Shown piece by piece: positions 51,559 through 60,129 of a stretch of DNA of 64,000 nucleotides. Numbering within the stretch: position 1 is the first letter of the stretch; each line of letters starts with the position of its first letter. Position numbers and translations under genes: made by a program. This DNA comes from CBDESN01 sp965242495 (GTDB lineage Bacteria > Pseudomonadota > Alphaproteobacteria > MPNO01): contig OZ251446.1 in assembly GCA_965242495.1 (NCBI GenBank), positions 2,666,001 to 2,730,000 on the forward strand, given 5' to 3'. The notes under the pieces are model-generated. The model saw nothing but the letters and a program-made list of their open reading frames with translations, was not told the DNA's origin and made no database searches.

Positions 51559-51667
51559 GCCGGAGAGCGGGCGGTCGGGTCGATCGGGCCGTCGCGCCGG
51601 ACGCCTTGGCGCTGGATGTCTTGGCGCTGGACAGGGCCACATCGTCTTGCTATGGCGAGTCTAACCG

Positions 51668-52657
51668 ATGCTCGCCGCCAAGCCCACCGTCTTCGTCACG
51701 CGCCGGCTCCCGGAGACGATCGAAGCCCGGATGATGGAGCTGTTCGACGCGCGCCTGAGCGCCGCCGACGAGCCGTTGACGCGCCCCTCCCTCCTCGCCG
51801 CGGCGGCCGACGCCGACGTGCTGGTCCCCACCGTCACCGACCGGATCGACCGGGCGTTGATCGACGAACTGCCCGGCCGCGTCCGGCTGATCGCGAATTT
51901 CGGCGTCGGCGTGGACCATATCGACCTCGCCGCCTGCGCCGCGCGCGGCGTGACGGTCACGAACACGCCGGGCGTGCTGACCGAGGACACCGCCGACATG
52001 GCGATCGCCCTCCTGCTGGCGGCGCCGCGGCGGTTGGGCGAGGGCGAGCGGCTGGTGCGCGCGGGCGCGTGGGCGGGATGGTCCCCGACCTTCATGATCG
52101 GGCGGCGCGTCAGCGGCAAACGGCTCGGCATCGTCGGGATGGGGCGCATCGGCCAGGCGGTCGCGACCCGCGCGCGCGGTTTCTCGCTGTCGATCCACTA
52201 CCACAACCGCAGGCGGCTCCACCCCGAGATCGAGGCCGAGCTCGAGGCGACCTGGTGGCGGAGCCTCGACCAGATGCTCGCCCATATGGATTTCGTCTCG
52301 ATCAACTGCCCGCATACCACCGAGACGCATCGCCTTCTGTCGGAGCGCCGACTGGGCCTTCTCCAGCCGCATGCGGTCGTCGTCAACACGGCGCGCGGCG
52401 AGATCATCGACGAGGCCGCCCTGGCGCGGGCGCTGGCCGCCGGGCGCATCGCCGCGGCCGGGCTCGACGTGTACGAGCGCGAACCCGCCGTCGAAGCCGG
52501 CCTGCTCGCCCTCGACAACGTGGTGCTGGCTCCGCATCTCGGATCGGCGACCCGCGAGGGCCGGGTGGCGATGGGCGAGCGGGTTCTGATCAACATCAAG
52601 ACCTTCGTCGATGGCCATACTCCGCCCGATCGGGTGCTGCACGGCGACGCGGGTTAG
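51668..52657 (+). CDS. gyaR: 2-hydroxyacid dehydrogenase (glyoxylate/hydroxypyruvate reductase type)
   Basis: 329 residues. Reduces glyoxylate or hydroxypyruvate with NAD(P)H, by family. NAD motif GIVGMGRIGQAVATRARGF; catalytic Arg in NTARGEIIDE, Glu in LDVYEREPAV and His in LAPHLGSATREGR; substrate loop NFGVGVDHIDLAACAARGVTVTNTPGVLTEDTADMAIALLL. Divergent from the SH3 gene with about 110 bp between, and convergent with dsrE. Confidence 0.92.
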   Translation: MLAAKPTVFVTRRLPETIEARMMELFDARLSAADEPLTRPSLLAAAADADVLVPTVTDRIDRALIDELPGRVRLIANFGVGVDHIDLAACAARGVTVTNTPGVLTEDTADMAIALLLAAPRRLGEGERLVRAGAWAGWSPTFMIGRRVSGKRLGIVGMGRIGQAVATRARGFSLSIHYHNRRRLHPEIEAELEATWWRSLDQMLAHMDFVSINCPHTTETHRLLSERRLGLLQPHAVVVNTARGEIIDEAALARALAAGRIAAAGLDVYEREPAVEAGLLALDNVVLAPHLGSATREGRVAMGERVLINIKTFVDGHTPPDRVLHGDAG

Positions 52658-52661
52658 CGAA

Positions 52662-53060
52662 TCAGACGAACAGCATCGCGCCGTCGCGCGAGGCGTCGTT
52701 GAGGAACGACACCGCGCCGCCCGGCGCCACCGCCAGGTCGTCGCGGAGCGCGTCGCGGCCGATCTCCATCGCCCGCAGCCCCATGTCGCATACCAGGAAG
52801 GTGGCGCCGAGCCCGGCGCAGGCGTCGAGCAGTTCGGCGATCGTCGCGATGCCCTTGCCGGCCTGGGCCGCCTCGCGCGCCGTCCAGTCGGGCGCGCCCG
52901 CGGCGCCTTTGCGCAGCAGCGCGCCGATGCCGCCCATGGTGAACAGCAGCGTCACCGGCCGGTCGATCGCCGCCGCCGCGCTCGCCATCGCCAGCGCGTA
53001 ATGGATGCGGTCGTACTCGCCCGAGAAGACGACGATCGAGAGCTTGTCAGGTCGCGACAT
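52662..53060 (-). CDS. DsrE/DsrF-like protein
   Basis: 132 residues with the DsrE fold: KLSIVVFSGEYDRIHYALAMASAAAAIDRPVTLLFTMGGIGALL and GLGATFLVCDMGLRAMEIGRDAL, with one conserved-position Cys in LVCDMG. Such proteins bind or relay sulfur, or are of unknown role. The start overlaps the moeB end by 14 bp, suggesting a sulfur-transfer partnership with that adenylyltransferase. Confidence 0.87.
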   Translation of the reverse strand: MSRPDKLSIVVFSGEYDRIHYALAMASAAAAIDRPVTLLFTMGGIGALLRKGAAGAPDWTAREAAQAGKGIATIAELLDACAGLGATFLVCDMGLRAMEIGRDALRDDLAVAPGGAVSFLNDASRDGAMLFV

Positions 53061-53844
53061 GCGCCGAGAGATCGGTGATTCCGGGGTCGTCGCCGCAGAG
53101 CGGACAGTCCGGGTCGCGCTTGAGCGCGATCTTGCGAAACGCGGTGGACAGCGCGTCGTAGATCAGCAGCGAGCCGGCCAGGCTGTCGCCGGCGCCGATC
53201 AGCTCCTTCAACACTTCCGTCGCCTGGATCGATCCGACCACGCCGGCGAGCGCGCCGAGCACGCCGCCTTCGGCGCAGCTCGGGACCAGACCGGCCGGCG
53301 GCGGCTCCCGATAGAGGCAGCGATAGCAGGGAAAGTCGGGCCCCAGATGGGGCTTGAACGTCGCCACCTGCCCCTCGAACCGCAGGATCGCGGCCGACAC
53401 CAAGGTGCGGCCGGCCAGCCGGCAGGCGTCGCTCAGCAGGAAGCGGGTGGCGAAGTTGTCGCTGCCGTCGGCGACGATCTCGTAGCCCTCGATCAGCCGC
53501 AGCGCGTTGGCCGCGGTCAGCCGCTCGGGATGGGCCGCCAGATCGACCTCCGGGTTGACTTCGGCCACGGCCGCGCGCGCGCTCTCGACCTTGCGCGCGC
53601 CCACCCGCCCGGTCGCGTGGATCACTTGGCGTTGCAGGTTCGACAGGTCCACCACGTCGTCGTCGACGACGCCGATCCGGCCGACGCCGGCGGCCGCGAG
53701 ATACAGCAGCAGCGGCGCGCCGAGCCCGCCCGCGCCGACCACCAGGACGCTCGAGGCCATGAGCCGCGCCTGTCCCGCCCCGCCCACCTCGGCGAGCACG
53801 ATATGCCGCGCATAGCGGCGCAGCTGCGCCTCGGTGAACGCCAT
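53047..53844 (-). CDS. moeB: HesA/MoeB/ThiF family adenylyltransferase
   Basis: 265 residues. Adenylates the C-terminal Gly-Gly of a sulfur-carrier protein such as MoaD or ThiS. ATP site VLVVGAGGLGAPLLLYLAAAGVGRIGVVDDDVVDLSNLQRQ; Asp in VADGSDNFATRFLLSDAC; zinc cysteines in CYRCLY and CPLCG. The C-terminus continues past the second zinc pair without a rhodanese domain. Lies 4 bp after dut on the same strand. MoeB supply fits the molybdenum enzymes encoded further right. Confidence 0.92.
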   Translation of the reverse strand: MAFTEAQLRRYARHIVLAEVGGAGQARLMASSVLVVGAGGLGAPLLLYLAAAGVGRIGVVDDDVVDLSNLQRQVIHATGRVGARKVESARAAVAEVNPEVDLAAHPERLTAANALRLIEGYEIVADGSDNFATRFLLSDACRLAGRTLVSAAILRFEGQVATFKPHLGPDFPCYRCLYREPPPAGLVPSCAEGGVLGALAGVVGSIQATEVLKELIGAGDSLAGSLLIYDALSTAFRKIALKRDPDCPLCGDDPGITDLSAHVAT

Positions 53845-53848
53845 CGCG

Positions 53849-54304
53849 TCAGCCGCCGCGCCCGGTCGAGCCGAAGCCCCGCGCCCCGCGCGCGGCGTCG
53901 GGCAGCCGGCCGACCTCGCGCCAGGCCACGCGCGCGACCGGGGCCACGATCAGCTGGGCGATGCGCATGCCGCGCTCGACGGTGAACGCGGTTTCGCCCA
54001 GATTGGCCAGCACGATCCCGATCTCGCCCCGATAGTCGGCGTCGATCGTGCCGGGGCTGTTGAGCACCGTCAGCCCGGCGGCCGCGGCGAGCCCCGAGCG
54101 CGGCCGGATCTGGGCTTCGAAGCCGTCGGGCAGCGCGACCGCGAGCCCGGTCGGGATCACCGCGCGCCGGCCCGGCTCGAGGACGACCGGGCGCTCGATC
54201 GCGGCCGCCAGGTCCATCCCCGTCGCCCGGTCCGACTCGTAGGCCGGCAGCGCGAGATCGTCGTTGCCGGGCAGCCGGCTGACGGCCACCGGCAGCGGCG
54301 TCAT
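53849..54304 (-). CDS. dut: dUTP diphosphatase
   Basis: 151 residues. Hydrolyses dUTP to dUMP and PPi. Trimeric dUTPase motifs: GMDLAAA (1), RPRSGLAAAAGL (2), GTIDADYRGEIGIVLAN (3), RGMRIAQLIV (4), RGARGFGSTG (5). The ATG overlaps the coaBC stop by 4 bp (ATGA). The coaBC-dut pairing is widespread in proteobacteria. Confidence 0.96.
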   Translation of the reverse strand: MTPLPVAVSRLPGNDDLALPAYESDRATGMDLAAAIERPVVLEPGRRAVIPTGLAVALPDGFEAQIRPRSGLAAAAGLTVLNSPGTIDADYRGEIGIVLANLGETAFTVERGMRIAQLIVAPVARVAWREVGRLPDAARGARGFGSTGRGG

Positions 54305-55518
54305 TCGGCCGCCTCGGCCGCGGTCGCGAACCAGCGGGCGATCCGTTCGGCGATCCGTTCGGCGATCTCCCGCTTGTCGAGCCTGGGCCAGGATTCCTCG
54401 CCGTCGCCGTCGATCAGATGGATCCGGTTGTCGTCGCCGCCGAAGACGCCGGCCGCGGGCGATACGTCGTTGGCCAGGATCCAGTCGCAGCCCTTGGCCT
54501 CGCGCTTGGCTCTCGCATTCGCGGCGATGGCCTCGGTCTCGGCGGCGAAGCCGATGACCAGGCGCGGGCGCATGTTGCCGGGCGCGGCCAGCGCGGCGAG
54601 GACGTCCGGGTTCTCGACCAGCCGCAGCGCCGGCGGTCGGTCGCCCGATTTCTTGATCTTCCGGGGCGCCGCATCGGCCGGCCGCCAGTCCGCGACCGCG
54701 GCCGCGCAAACCGCTACGTCCACCGGCAGCGCCGCCCGGCACGCTTCCAGCATCTCGCGGGCCGATTCGATCTCCACCGCCGCGACGCCCGGCGGGTGGG
54801 GCTCCCGCACGGGCCCCGTCACCAGCACCGTATCCGCGCCGCTGCGGGCGAGGGCGGCGGCGATCGCCGCTCCCTGCTTGCCGGACGACCGGTTGGCGAT
54901 GTAGCGCACCGGGTCGATGGCCTCGAAGGTGGGTCCGCTGGTCACCAGCGCCCGCCGCCCGGCGAGCGGCGCCCGGGCCCCCAGCCAGGCTTCGATCGCC
55001 TCGACGATCGCCGCCGGTTCGATCATGCGGCCTTCGCCTTCCTCGCCGCAGGCCATGGGCCCCGCGTCCGGCCCGGCCTGCAGGACGCCCCGCCGGACGA
55101 GCGAGGCGAGATTCGCCTGCGTCGCCGGATGCTCCCACATGCGGACGTTCATCGCCGGCGCCACCATCACCGGCTTGTCGGTCGCGAGCAGCGCCGCGGT
55201 GGCGAGGTCGTCGGCGAGCCCCTGCGCCATCCGCGCCAGGATGTCCGCCGTCGCCGGCGCCACGACGACCAGATCCGCCTCGCGCGACAGGCGGATATGG
55301 CCCATCTCGCTTTCGTCGGTGAGCGAGAACAGCGCGCCGTAGACCTTGTCTTCCGACAGCGCCGACACCGACAGCGGGGTGACGAATTCGCGCCCCGCTT
55401 CGGTGAGGATGCAGCGGACGCCGGTGCCGCGCTCGCGCAGCCGGCGGATGAGTTCGAGGCTCTTATAGGCCGCGATCCCCCCCGAGATAATCAACAGGAT
55501 GCGCTTACCCGCGAGCAT
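54301..55518 (-). CDS. coaBC: Bifunctional phosphopantothenoylcysteine decarboxylase/synthetase
   Basis: 405 residues. The N-terminal CoaC flavoprotein part (ILLIISGGIAAYKSLELIRRLRERG, the active-site PAMNVRMWEHPATQAN) and C-terminal CoaB ligase part (RRALVTSGPTFEAIDPVRYIANRSSGKQGAAIA, VIGFAAETE, CDWILANDVS) are both complete. Converts phosphopantothenate plus cysteine to phosphopantetheine in CoA synthesis. First gene of coaBC-dut-moeB-dsrE. Confidence 0.96.
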   Translation of the reverse strand: MLAGKRILLIISGGIAAYKSLELIRRLRERGTGVRCILTEAGREFVTPLSVSALSEDKVYGALFSLTDESEMGHIRLSREADLVVVAPATADILARMAQGLADDLATAALLATDKPVMVAPAMNVRMWEHPATQANLASLVRRGVLQAGPDAGPMACGEEGEGRMIEPAAIVEAIEAWLGARAPLAGRRALVTSGPTFEAIDPVRYIANRSSGKQGAAIAAALARSGADTVLVTGPVREPHPPGVAAVEIESAREMLEACRAALPVDVAVCAAAVADWRPADAAPRKIKKSGDRPPALRLVENPDVLAALAAPGNMRPRLVIGFAAETEAIAANARAKREAKGCDWILANDVSPAAGVFGGDDNRIHLIDGDGEESWPRLDKREIAERIAERIARWFATAAEAAE

Positions 55519-55554
55519 CGCCGCCTCCTGCGCCGGCGAACGGACGAACGGCGC

Positions 55555-55727
55555 CTATAGCGGTTTCATCGCGGCCGGCGCCGCGATCCCGGCGCGCAAG
55601 GCGGTTTCGAGCTTCCCACGTCTGCGGTCGCGGCGAGGGTTCCGCCGCCGCCGGGCCGGCGTCCGCCGAAGCGGGCCTCGTCGCGGAGGCGCGTCGCCGC
55701 CTTGCGGGTGTCGAACGCCGCCGCCAT
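55555..55727 (-). pseudogene. Remnant of a DUF1640-like coiled-coil protein gene
   Basis: The minus strand begins MAAAFDTRKAATRLRDEA, the recognisable start of DUF1640 (CCDC90-like) proteins. It then loses frame, reads TLAATADV, and ends in another frame as GKLETALRAGIAAPAAMKPL before a TAG. At least one frameshift and a large internal loss separate the pieces, leaving about 57 codons in place of a normal protein of over 100. The family call rests on the N-terminal pattern. Confidence 0.5.
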
Positions 55728-55801
55728 GACCGTATCGTACCCGTCGCCGCGGCTGCGGGAAAGGGCCTCGATGCAAGCCGCGCGGGCGCGCGGGGCCGGC
55801 G

Positions 55802-56314
55802 TCAGGCGGGGCCGTCGCGGCCGGCGCGGCGCTCTGCGGCCACTTCGAGGGCCGCGCGCACCATCCCGACATAGCCGGTGCAGCGGCAGAGATGGCCGCT
55901 CAGCACGTCGCGGATGGCGGCCTCGTCCGCGTCGGGCTCGCGCTCCAGATAGTCGGCGAGCGACATCAGCACGCCCGGGGTGCAATAGCCGCATTGCAGC
56001 GCGTGATGCTTGCGGAACGCCCGTTGCAGGTCGCCGAGCTCGCCCTCGCGGCCGGCCAGCCCTTCGAGCGTGTCGATCCGCCGGCCGTCGCACTGGACGG
56101 CGAAGCTCAGGCAGGTGCGGACCGCCTTGCCGTCGATGCGCGCGGTGCAGGCTCCGCAGACGCCGTGCTCGCAGCCGACATGGACGTCGGCGGCGCCCAG
56201 CTCCTGGCGCAGAAAGTCGGTGAGCAGCATGCGCGGCTCGGCATGGCCGCTCACCGTCCGGCCGTTGAGGGTGAAGCGCACCGGGTGGGCCCGGCCGCGG
56301 CTCAGCTTCGGCAC
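55802..56314 (-). CDS. Molybdenum hydroxylase iron-sulfur subunit (CoxS type)
   Basis: 170 residues. Two [2Fe-2S] clusters: the plant-type site CEHGVCGACTARIDGKAVRTC and the C-terminal four-helix site QCGYCTPGVLMSL...CRCTGY. Small subunit of a xanthine-oxidase-family enzyme, passing electrons from the Mo centre to FAD. The GTG at 56314 overlaps the CoxM stop by 13 bp. Start VPKLSRGRAHPVRFTLNGRTV. Confidence 0.93.
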   Translation of the reverse strand: MPKLSRGRAHPVRFTLNGRTVSGHAEPRMLLTDFLRQELGAADVHVGCEHGVCGACTARIDGKAVRTCLSFAVQCDGRRIDTLEGLAGREGELGDLQRAFRKHHALQCGYCTPGVLMSLADYLEREPDADEAAIRDVLSGHLCRCTGYVGMVRAALEVAAERRAGRDGPA

Positions 56315-57129
56315 TGTCGGGCCTCCTCGATCGCCAAGCGGCCCAGACGGCGCACCAGCCGGCGGCGGTATTTCGCGGTGGCGTGGACGTCGTCGGTCCC
56401 GCCGAGCTCCCAGGCGAAGGCGTTGAGCGCGTCGTCGAGCGCGTCGTCGTCGAGCCGCGGCCATTCGCGCACCGCCGGGCGGTCGGCGACCCCGCCGACG
56501 CCGAGACGGATGCGGTCCCCGGTCACGACCGCGGCGACGGCGGCGATGGCGAAGTCGCCGCGCCGCCGGGCGACCTCGCGGAAGGCGTAGCCCGCCCCCG
56601 GCGGGGCGAGCGGGAAGCGCGCCGCGACCAGCAGCTCGTCGGGGCGGCGCGCGGTGGACAGCATCCCGGTCTGGAAGGCGGCGGCCGCGACCGCGCGTTC
56701 GCCGACCGCCGACCGCAGCACGACCTCGCCGCCGAGCACGGCCAGGCAGAGAGGGAGTTCGGAACTCGGGTCCGCGTGCGCGAGCGAGCCGCACACGGTG
56801 CCCCGGTTGCGGGTCTGGAAATGGCCGACATTGGGCAGGGCCGCATGCAGCAGCGGCGCGCGCGCGGCGAGGCCGGGCCAAGCCATCAACTCGGCCTGGG
56901 TCGCCGCCGCGCCGACCTCGAGGCGGTCGCCGTCGGCGCGCAGATAGGACAGCGCCTCCAGCCGCGCGATGTCCACCAGGACGCGCGGCTCGACCAGCCG
57001 GAAGTTGAGCATCGCGATCAGCGACTGTCCGCCGGCGAGGATCCTGGCGTCGTCGCCGGAAGCGGACAGTTCGGCCAGGGTTTCGTCGATCGTGTCGGGG
57101 CGGAGATAGTCGAATTCGCGGGGTTTCAT
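56302..57129 (-). CDS. Molybdenum hydroxylase FAD subunit (CoxM type)
   Basis: 275 residues. The FAD-binding domain of the PCMH fold is visible as RILAGGQSLIAMLNFRLVEPRVLVDIARL and NVGHFQTRNRGTVCGSLAHADPSSELPLCLAVLGGEV, with the CO-dehydrogenase flavoprotein C-terminal domain after AFREVARRRGDFAIAAVAAVV. Passes electrons from the Fe-S subunit to an acceptor. Start overlaps the CoxL-CoxG stop by 4 bp. Confidence 0.93.
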   Translation of the reverse strand: MKPREFDYLRPDTIDETLAELSASGDDARILAGGQSLIAMLNFRLVEPRVLVDIARLEALSYLRADGDRLEVGAAATQAELMAWPGLAARAPLLHAALPNVGHFQTRNRGTVCGSLAHADPSSELPLCLAVLGGEVVLRSAVGERAVAAAAFQTGMLSTARRPDELLVAARFPLAPPGAGYAFREVARRRGDFAIAAVAAVVTGDRIRLGVGGVADRPAVREWPRLDDDALDDALNAFAWELGGTDDVHATAKYRRRLVRRLGRLAIEEARQCRS

Positions 57130-60095
57130 CGCCCGAACCCGAACCGCCGCAGGAGCCGCCGCCAGCGCGAGGCCGACGCCGTCGGGCCGCCGGTCGCCCT
57201 GTCCAGCCGCTGGAGGAACTGGCCGACGACGGCGCGCGCGGCGCCCTCGATCATACGGCCGCCGACCGCGGCGACCTTGCCGCCGGTCTCGACCTCGTAG
57301 TCGTAGTCGATGCGGGCGCCGGCCCCGTCGGCGGACAGCCGCACCCGCCCGCGGCCCTGCGCCGCGCCCAGCGGCCCGGCGAGTTCGCCCGACAGCGTCG
57401 CCGCGCGCGGCGGGTCCAGCTCGGTGAGGCGCACCCGGGCGCGGAACCGACCGCGCACCGGCCCGACGCCCAGCGAGACCTCGGCGCGGTAGTCGTGCTC
57501 CCCCGCCAGTTCGAGCCGGTGGCAGCCGGGAATCGCCGCGGCCAGCCGTTCGGGGTCGAGCAGGGCGCGCCAGACCCGTTCGGGGGGCGCGGCGAGACGG
57601 GCGCTCCCTTCGCCGGTCAGCGCCCGCCCGCCGCCGGCGGCGGGCGGCGGCGCCCCGGCGCCGGCGGGCGGCGGCGGCTCGTCGGGGTCGATGATCTCGC
57701 TCAGCCGTTCCGGCGTCAGCGGCAGCGTCACGTCGTCGATCCCCAGGGCGTCGCAGACCGCGTTGGCGAGGCAGACCGGGGTGGACATGCAGTTGCCCTC
57801 GGCGAGCCCCTTGGCGCCCAGAGGGGTGAGCGGCGAGGGCGACTCCATGTGGAGGACGACGGGCTCCGGCACCTCGCAGGCGGTCGGGACCAGATAATCG
57901 GCGAAGGTCCCCGACTTGAAGCTGCCGTCGGCGCCGTAGACGAACTCCTCGTACAGCCCTTCGGCGAGGCCATGGGCGTAGGAGCCCAACAGCTGCCCCT
58001 CGGCGATCATCGGGTTCAGCAGGCGTCCGGCGTCGTGGATGGTGACGTAGCGGTCGATGCGCGGCTCGGCGGTGTCGCGGTCGATCTCGACGCCGCAGAA
58101 GTCGAAGTTGAAGCCATAGGTGAGCGAGGTGTTGATCCGGTCGTCGTCGTCCGGCGGGGCGAGTTCGGGCGGCGACCAGACGCCGCGTTCGCTGAGGCCG
58201 GCCTCCATGCCCTCGGGCAGGCTGCCGGGCGACCAGTGGGCGGCGCCGGCGACGCGGTTGAAGGAGAGCGCGTTGTCGGGGTTGTCGGCGGCGAAGACCT
58301 TGCCGCCGGCGAACTCCACCCGGTCGGCGGGCGTATTGAGGGTCTGGGCGGCGATGCGGGCGATCTTGTCGCGCATCGCCTTGGCGGCGATATGCGTCGC
58401 GACCGCGGGGCCGGCCGAGAAGCGGCAGGAATAGCTGCCGGCGGCGATCGACCACGGGTCCTTCTGGGTGTCGAGCTCGAGGTTGCAGGTCACGTCCGCC
58501 ATGTCGAGCCCGAGCTGGTCGGCGACGATCTGGGCCAGGATCGTCGCGTGCCCCTGGCCCTGGGGGGTGGTGTCGGAGGTCACGCCGACGCCGCCGAACG
58601 GATCGACGTTGACGGTCGAGATCGAGGTGGCGCCGTTCTGCGGTCCCCGACGCTCGCGCTGCTCGCGGGTCAGAATGTTGCTGAGATAGCCCATGTTGCT
58701 CTGGGTCGGCTCGACCACGGCGGCGTAGCCGATGCCGTAGAGCCGGCCGGCGGCGCGCGCCTCGTCGCGACGGCGGCGGAGTTCGGCCAGCCCGCCGTCG
58801 CGTTCGGCGATCTCGACGGCGCGCGGATAGTCGCCCGAATCCAGCGCCGCGCCGGCGGCCGCGCGATAGGGCATCGCCGCGGCCGGAACCAGATTGCGGC
58901 GGATCACCTCGAGGGGGTCGAGGCCGAGCTCGACCGCCAGCCGCTGCATCGCCCGCTCGATGGCGTAGTAGATCTGCGGGCCGCCGAAGCCCCGCACCAT
59001 GCCGGAGGGGCATTTGTTGGTCATCACCAGCCGGTTGACGATCGCCAGGTTGGGGATGGCGTAGGCCCCGGTCATGACGCCGTGCATCCGGTAGAGCGGC
59101 CCCGGCATCGGCGCGCGCACATGGGCGCCGTAATCGTCGAGCTGATCGAAGCGGAAGGCGGTGACGCGGCCGTCCCGGCGGGCGGCGACTTCGAGGCGGA
59201 TGATCCGGTTGGGCGCCATGGTGGCGGCGGCGAGGTGCTCGTAGCGGTCCTCGACCCACTTGACCGGCTTGCCGACCATGCGCGCGGCGACGCATAACAG
59301 GACGATATAGGGGAAGATCCCGACCTTGACGCCGAAGCCGCCGCCCGAATGCGCCGGCGTGCGCAGCCGCAGCCGGGTGTCCTTGACCCGGAGCGCCCGG
59401 CTCATCACCGGGTGAACCGAATAGGGGCCCTGGAAGTTGGCGAGCACGTCGTAGACGCCCTCGGCCGGATGATAGTCGGCGGCGACCACGAAGCCCTCGA
59501 TCGGGGTGTGCGAGCTGCGCGGGAAGTCGATCGTGAGGTCGAGGACGTGGTCGGCCTCGGCGAAGGCCGCCTCGGGATCGCCGTAGCGGAAGACGCGGCT
59601 CGACATGACGTTGGAGCCGGCCTCGGGATGGACGAGCGGGGCGCTCTCGGCGGCGGCCTCGACCGGATCGACGACGGGATCGAGCAGGCGATAGGCGACG
59701 TCGATGTGATCGAGCGCGTCCTCCGCCTTGTAGCGGTCCTCGGCGACGACCAGGGCCAGCGCCTCGCCGACGTAGCGCACCCGGTCCACCGCCAGCGACC
59801 ACAGCTTCATCGGCTGCTTGACGGCGTTGAGGAACGGGTCGGTGCGCGCGCGGACGTCCTCGCCGGTGACCACCGCTCTGACGCCGGGCCGGGCGAGGGC
59901 GCGGCTCGCGTCGATCGACAGGATCTCGGCATGCGCGTGCGGCGAGCGCAGCATCGCCGCGTGCAGCGTGTCGCGCCGGACCGGGAAGTCGTCGGCGTAG
60001 CGGGCGACCCCGCGCAGGAGGGCGTCGTCCTCGACCCGCTCCATCGGCCGGCCGACGAACCGCTCGCGCCCCACCTCCCGCGCCGGCTCCGCCAT
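57126..60095 (-). CDS. Molybdopterin subunit fused to a CoxG (SRPBCC) domain
   Basis: 989 residues. The first about 780 form the xanthine-dehydrogenase large subunit: SPHAHAEILSIDASRAL, VVAEDRYKAEDALDHIDVAY, THSGGGFG-like TPAHSGGGFGVKVG, PSGMVRGFGGPQ, DTTPQGQGHATI and the catalytic Glu region LGAKGLAEGNCMS. After a Pro/Gly-rich linker, the last about 190 residues match CoxG (SARLAAPPERVWRALLDPERLAAAIPGCHRLELAGEHDYRAEVSLGVGPVRGRF). CoxL's CO-specific AYRCSFR loop is absent, so this is not a form I CO dehydrogenase. Substrate unknown. GGGGAGG precedes the ATG. Confidence 0.92.
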   Translation of the reverse strand: MAEPAREVGRERFVGRPMERVEDDALLRGVARYADDFPVRRDTLHAAMLRSPHAHAEILSIDASRALARPGVRAVVTGEDVRARTDPFLNAVKQPMKLWSLAVDRVRYVGEALALVVAEDRYKAEDALDHIDVAYRLLDPVVDPVEAAAESAPLVHPEAGSNVMSSRVFRYGDPEAAFAEADHVLDLTIDFPRSSHTPIEGFVVAADYHPAEGVYDVLANFQGPYSVHPVMSRALRVKDTRLRLRTPAHSGGGFGVKVGIFPYIVLLCVAARMVGKPVKWVEDRYEHLAAATMAPNRIIRLEVAARRDGRVTAFRFDQLDDYGAHVRAPMPGPLYRMHGVMTGAYAIPNLAIVNRLVMTNKCPSGMVRGFGGPQIYYAIERAMQRLAVELGLDPLEVIRRNLVPAAAMPYRAAAGAALDSGDYPRAVEIAERDGGLAELRRRRDEARAAGRLYGIGYAAVVEPTQSNMGYLSNILTREQRERRGPQNGATSISTVNVDPFGGVGVTSDTTPQGQGHATILAQIVADQLGLDMADVTCNLELDTQKDPWSIAAGSYSCRFSAGPAVATHIAAKAMRDKIARIAAQTLNTPADRVEFAGGKVFAADNPDNALSFNRVAGAAHWSPGSLPEGMEAGLSERGVWSPPELAPPDDDDRINTSLTYGFNFDFCGVEIDRDTAEPRIDRYVTIHDAGRLLNPMIAEGQLLGSYAHGLAEGLYEEFVYGADGSFKSGTFADYLVPTACEVPEPVVLHMESPSPLTPLGAKGLAEGNCMSTPVCLANAVCDALGIDDVTLPLTPERLSEIIDPDEPPPPAGAGAPPPAAGGGRALTGEGSARLAAPPERVWRALLDPERLAAAIPGCHRLELAGEHDYRAEVSLGVGPVRGRFRARVRLTELDPPRAATLSGELAGPLGAAQGRGRVRLSADGAGARIDYDYEVETGGKVAAVGGRMIEGAARAVVGQFLQRLDRATGGPTASASRWRRLLRRFGFGR

Positions 60096-60129
60096 GTCCG
60101 CTGCGCCTCCCCTCGCTCCGGCGTTGGCT

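Noticed and set aside
57126..60095. Aerobic CO dehydrogenase (form I)
   Set aside because: The CoxL active-site AYRCSFR loop is absent, so the Cox labels describe only subunit type.
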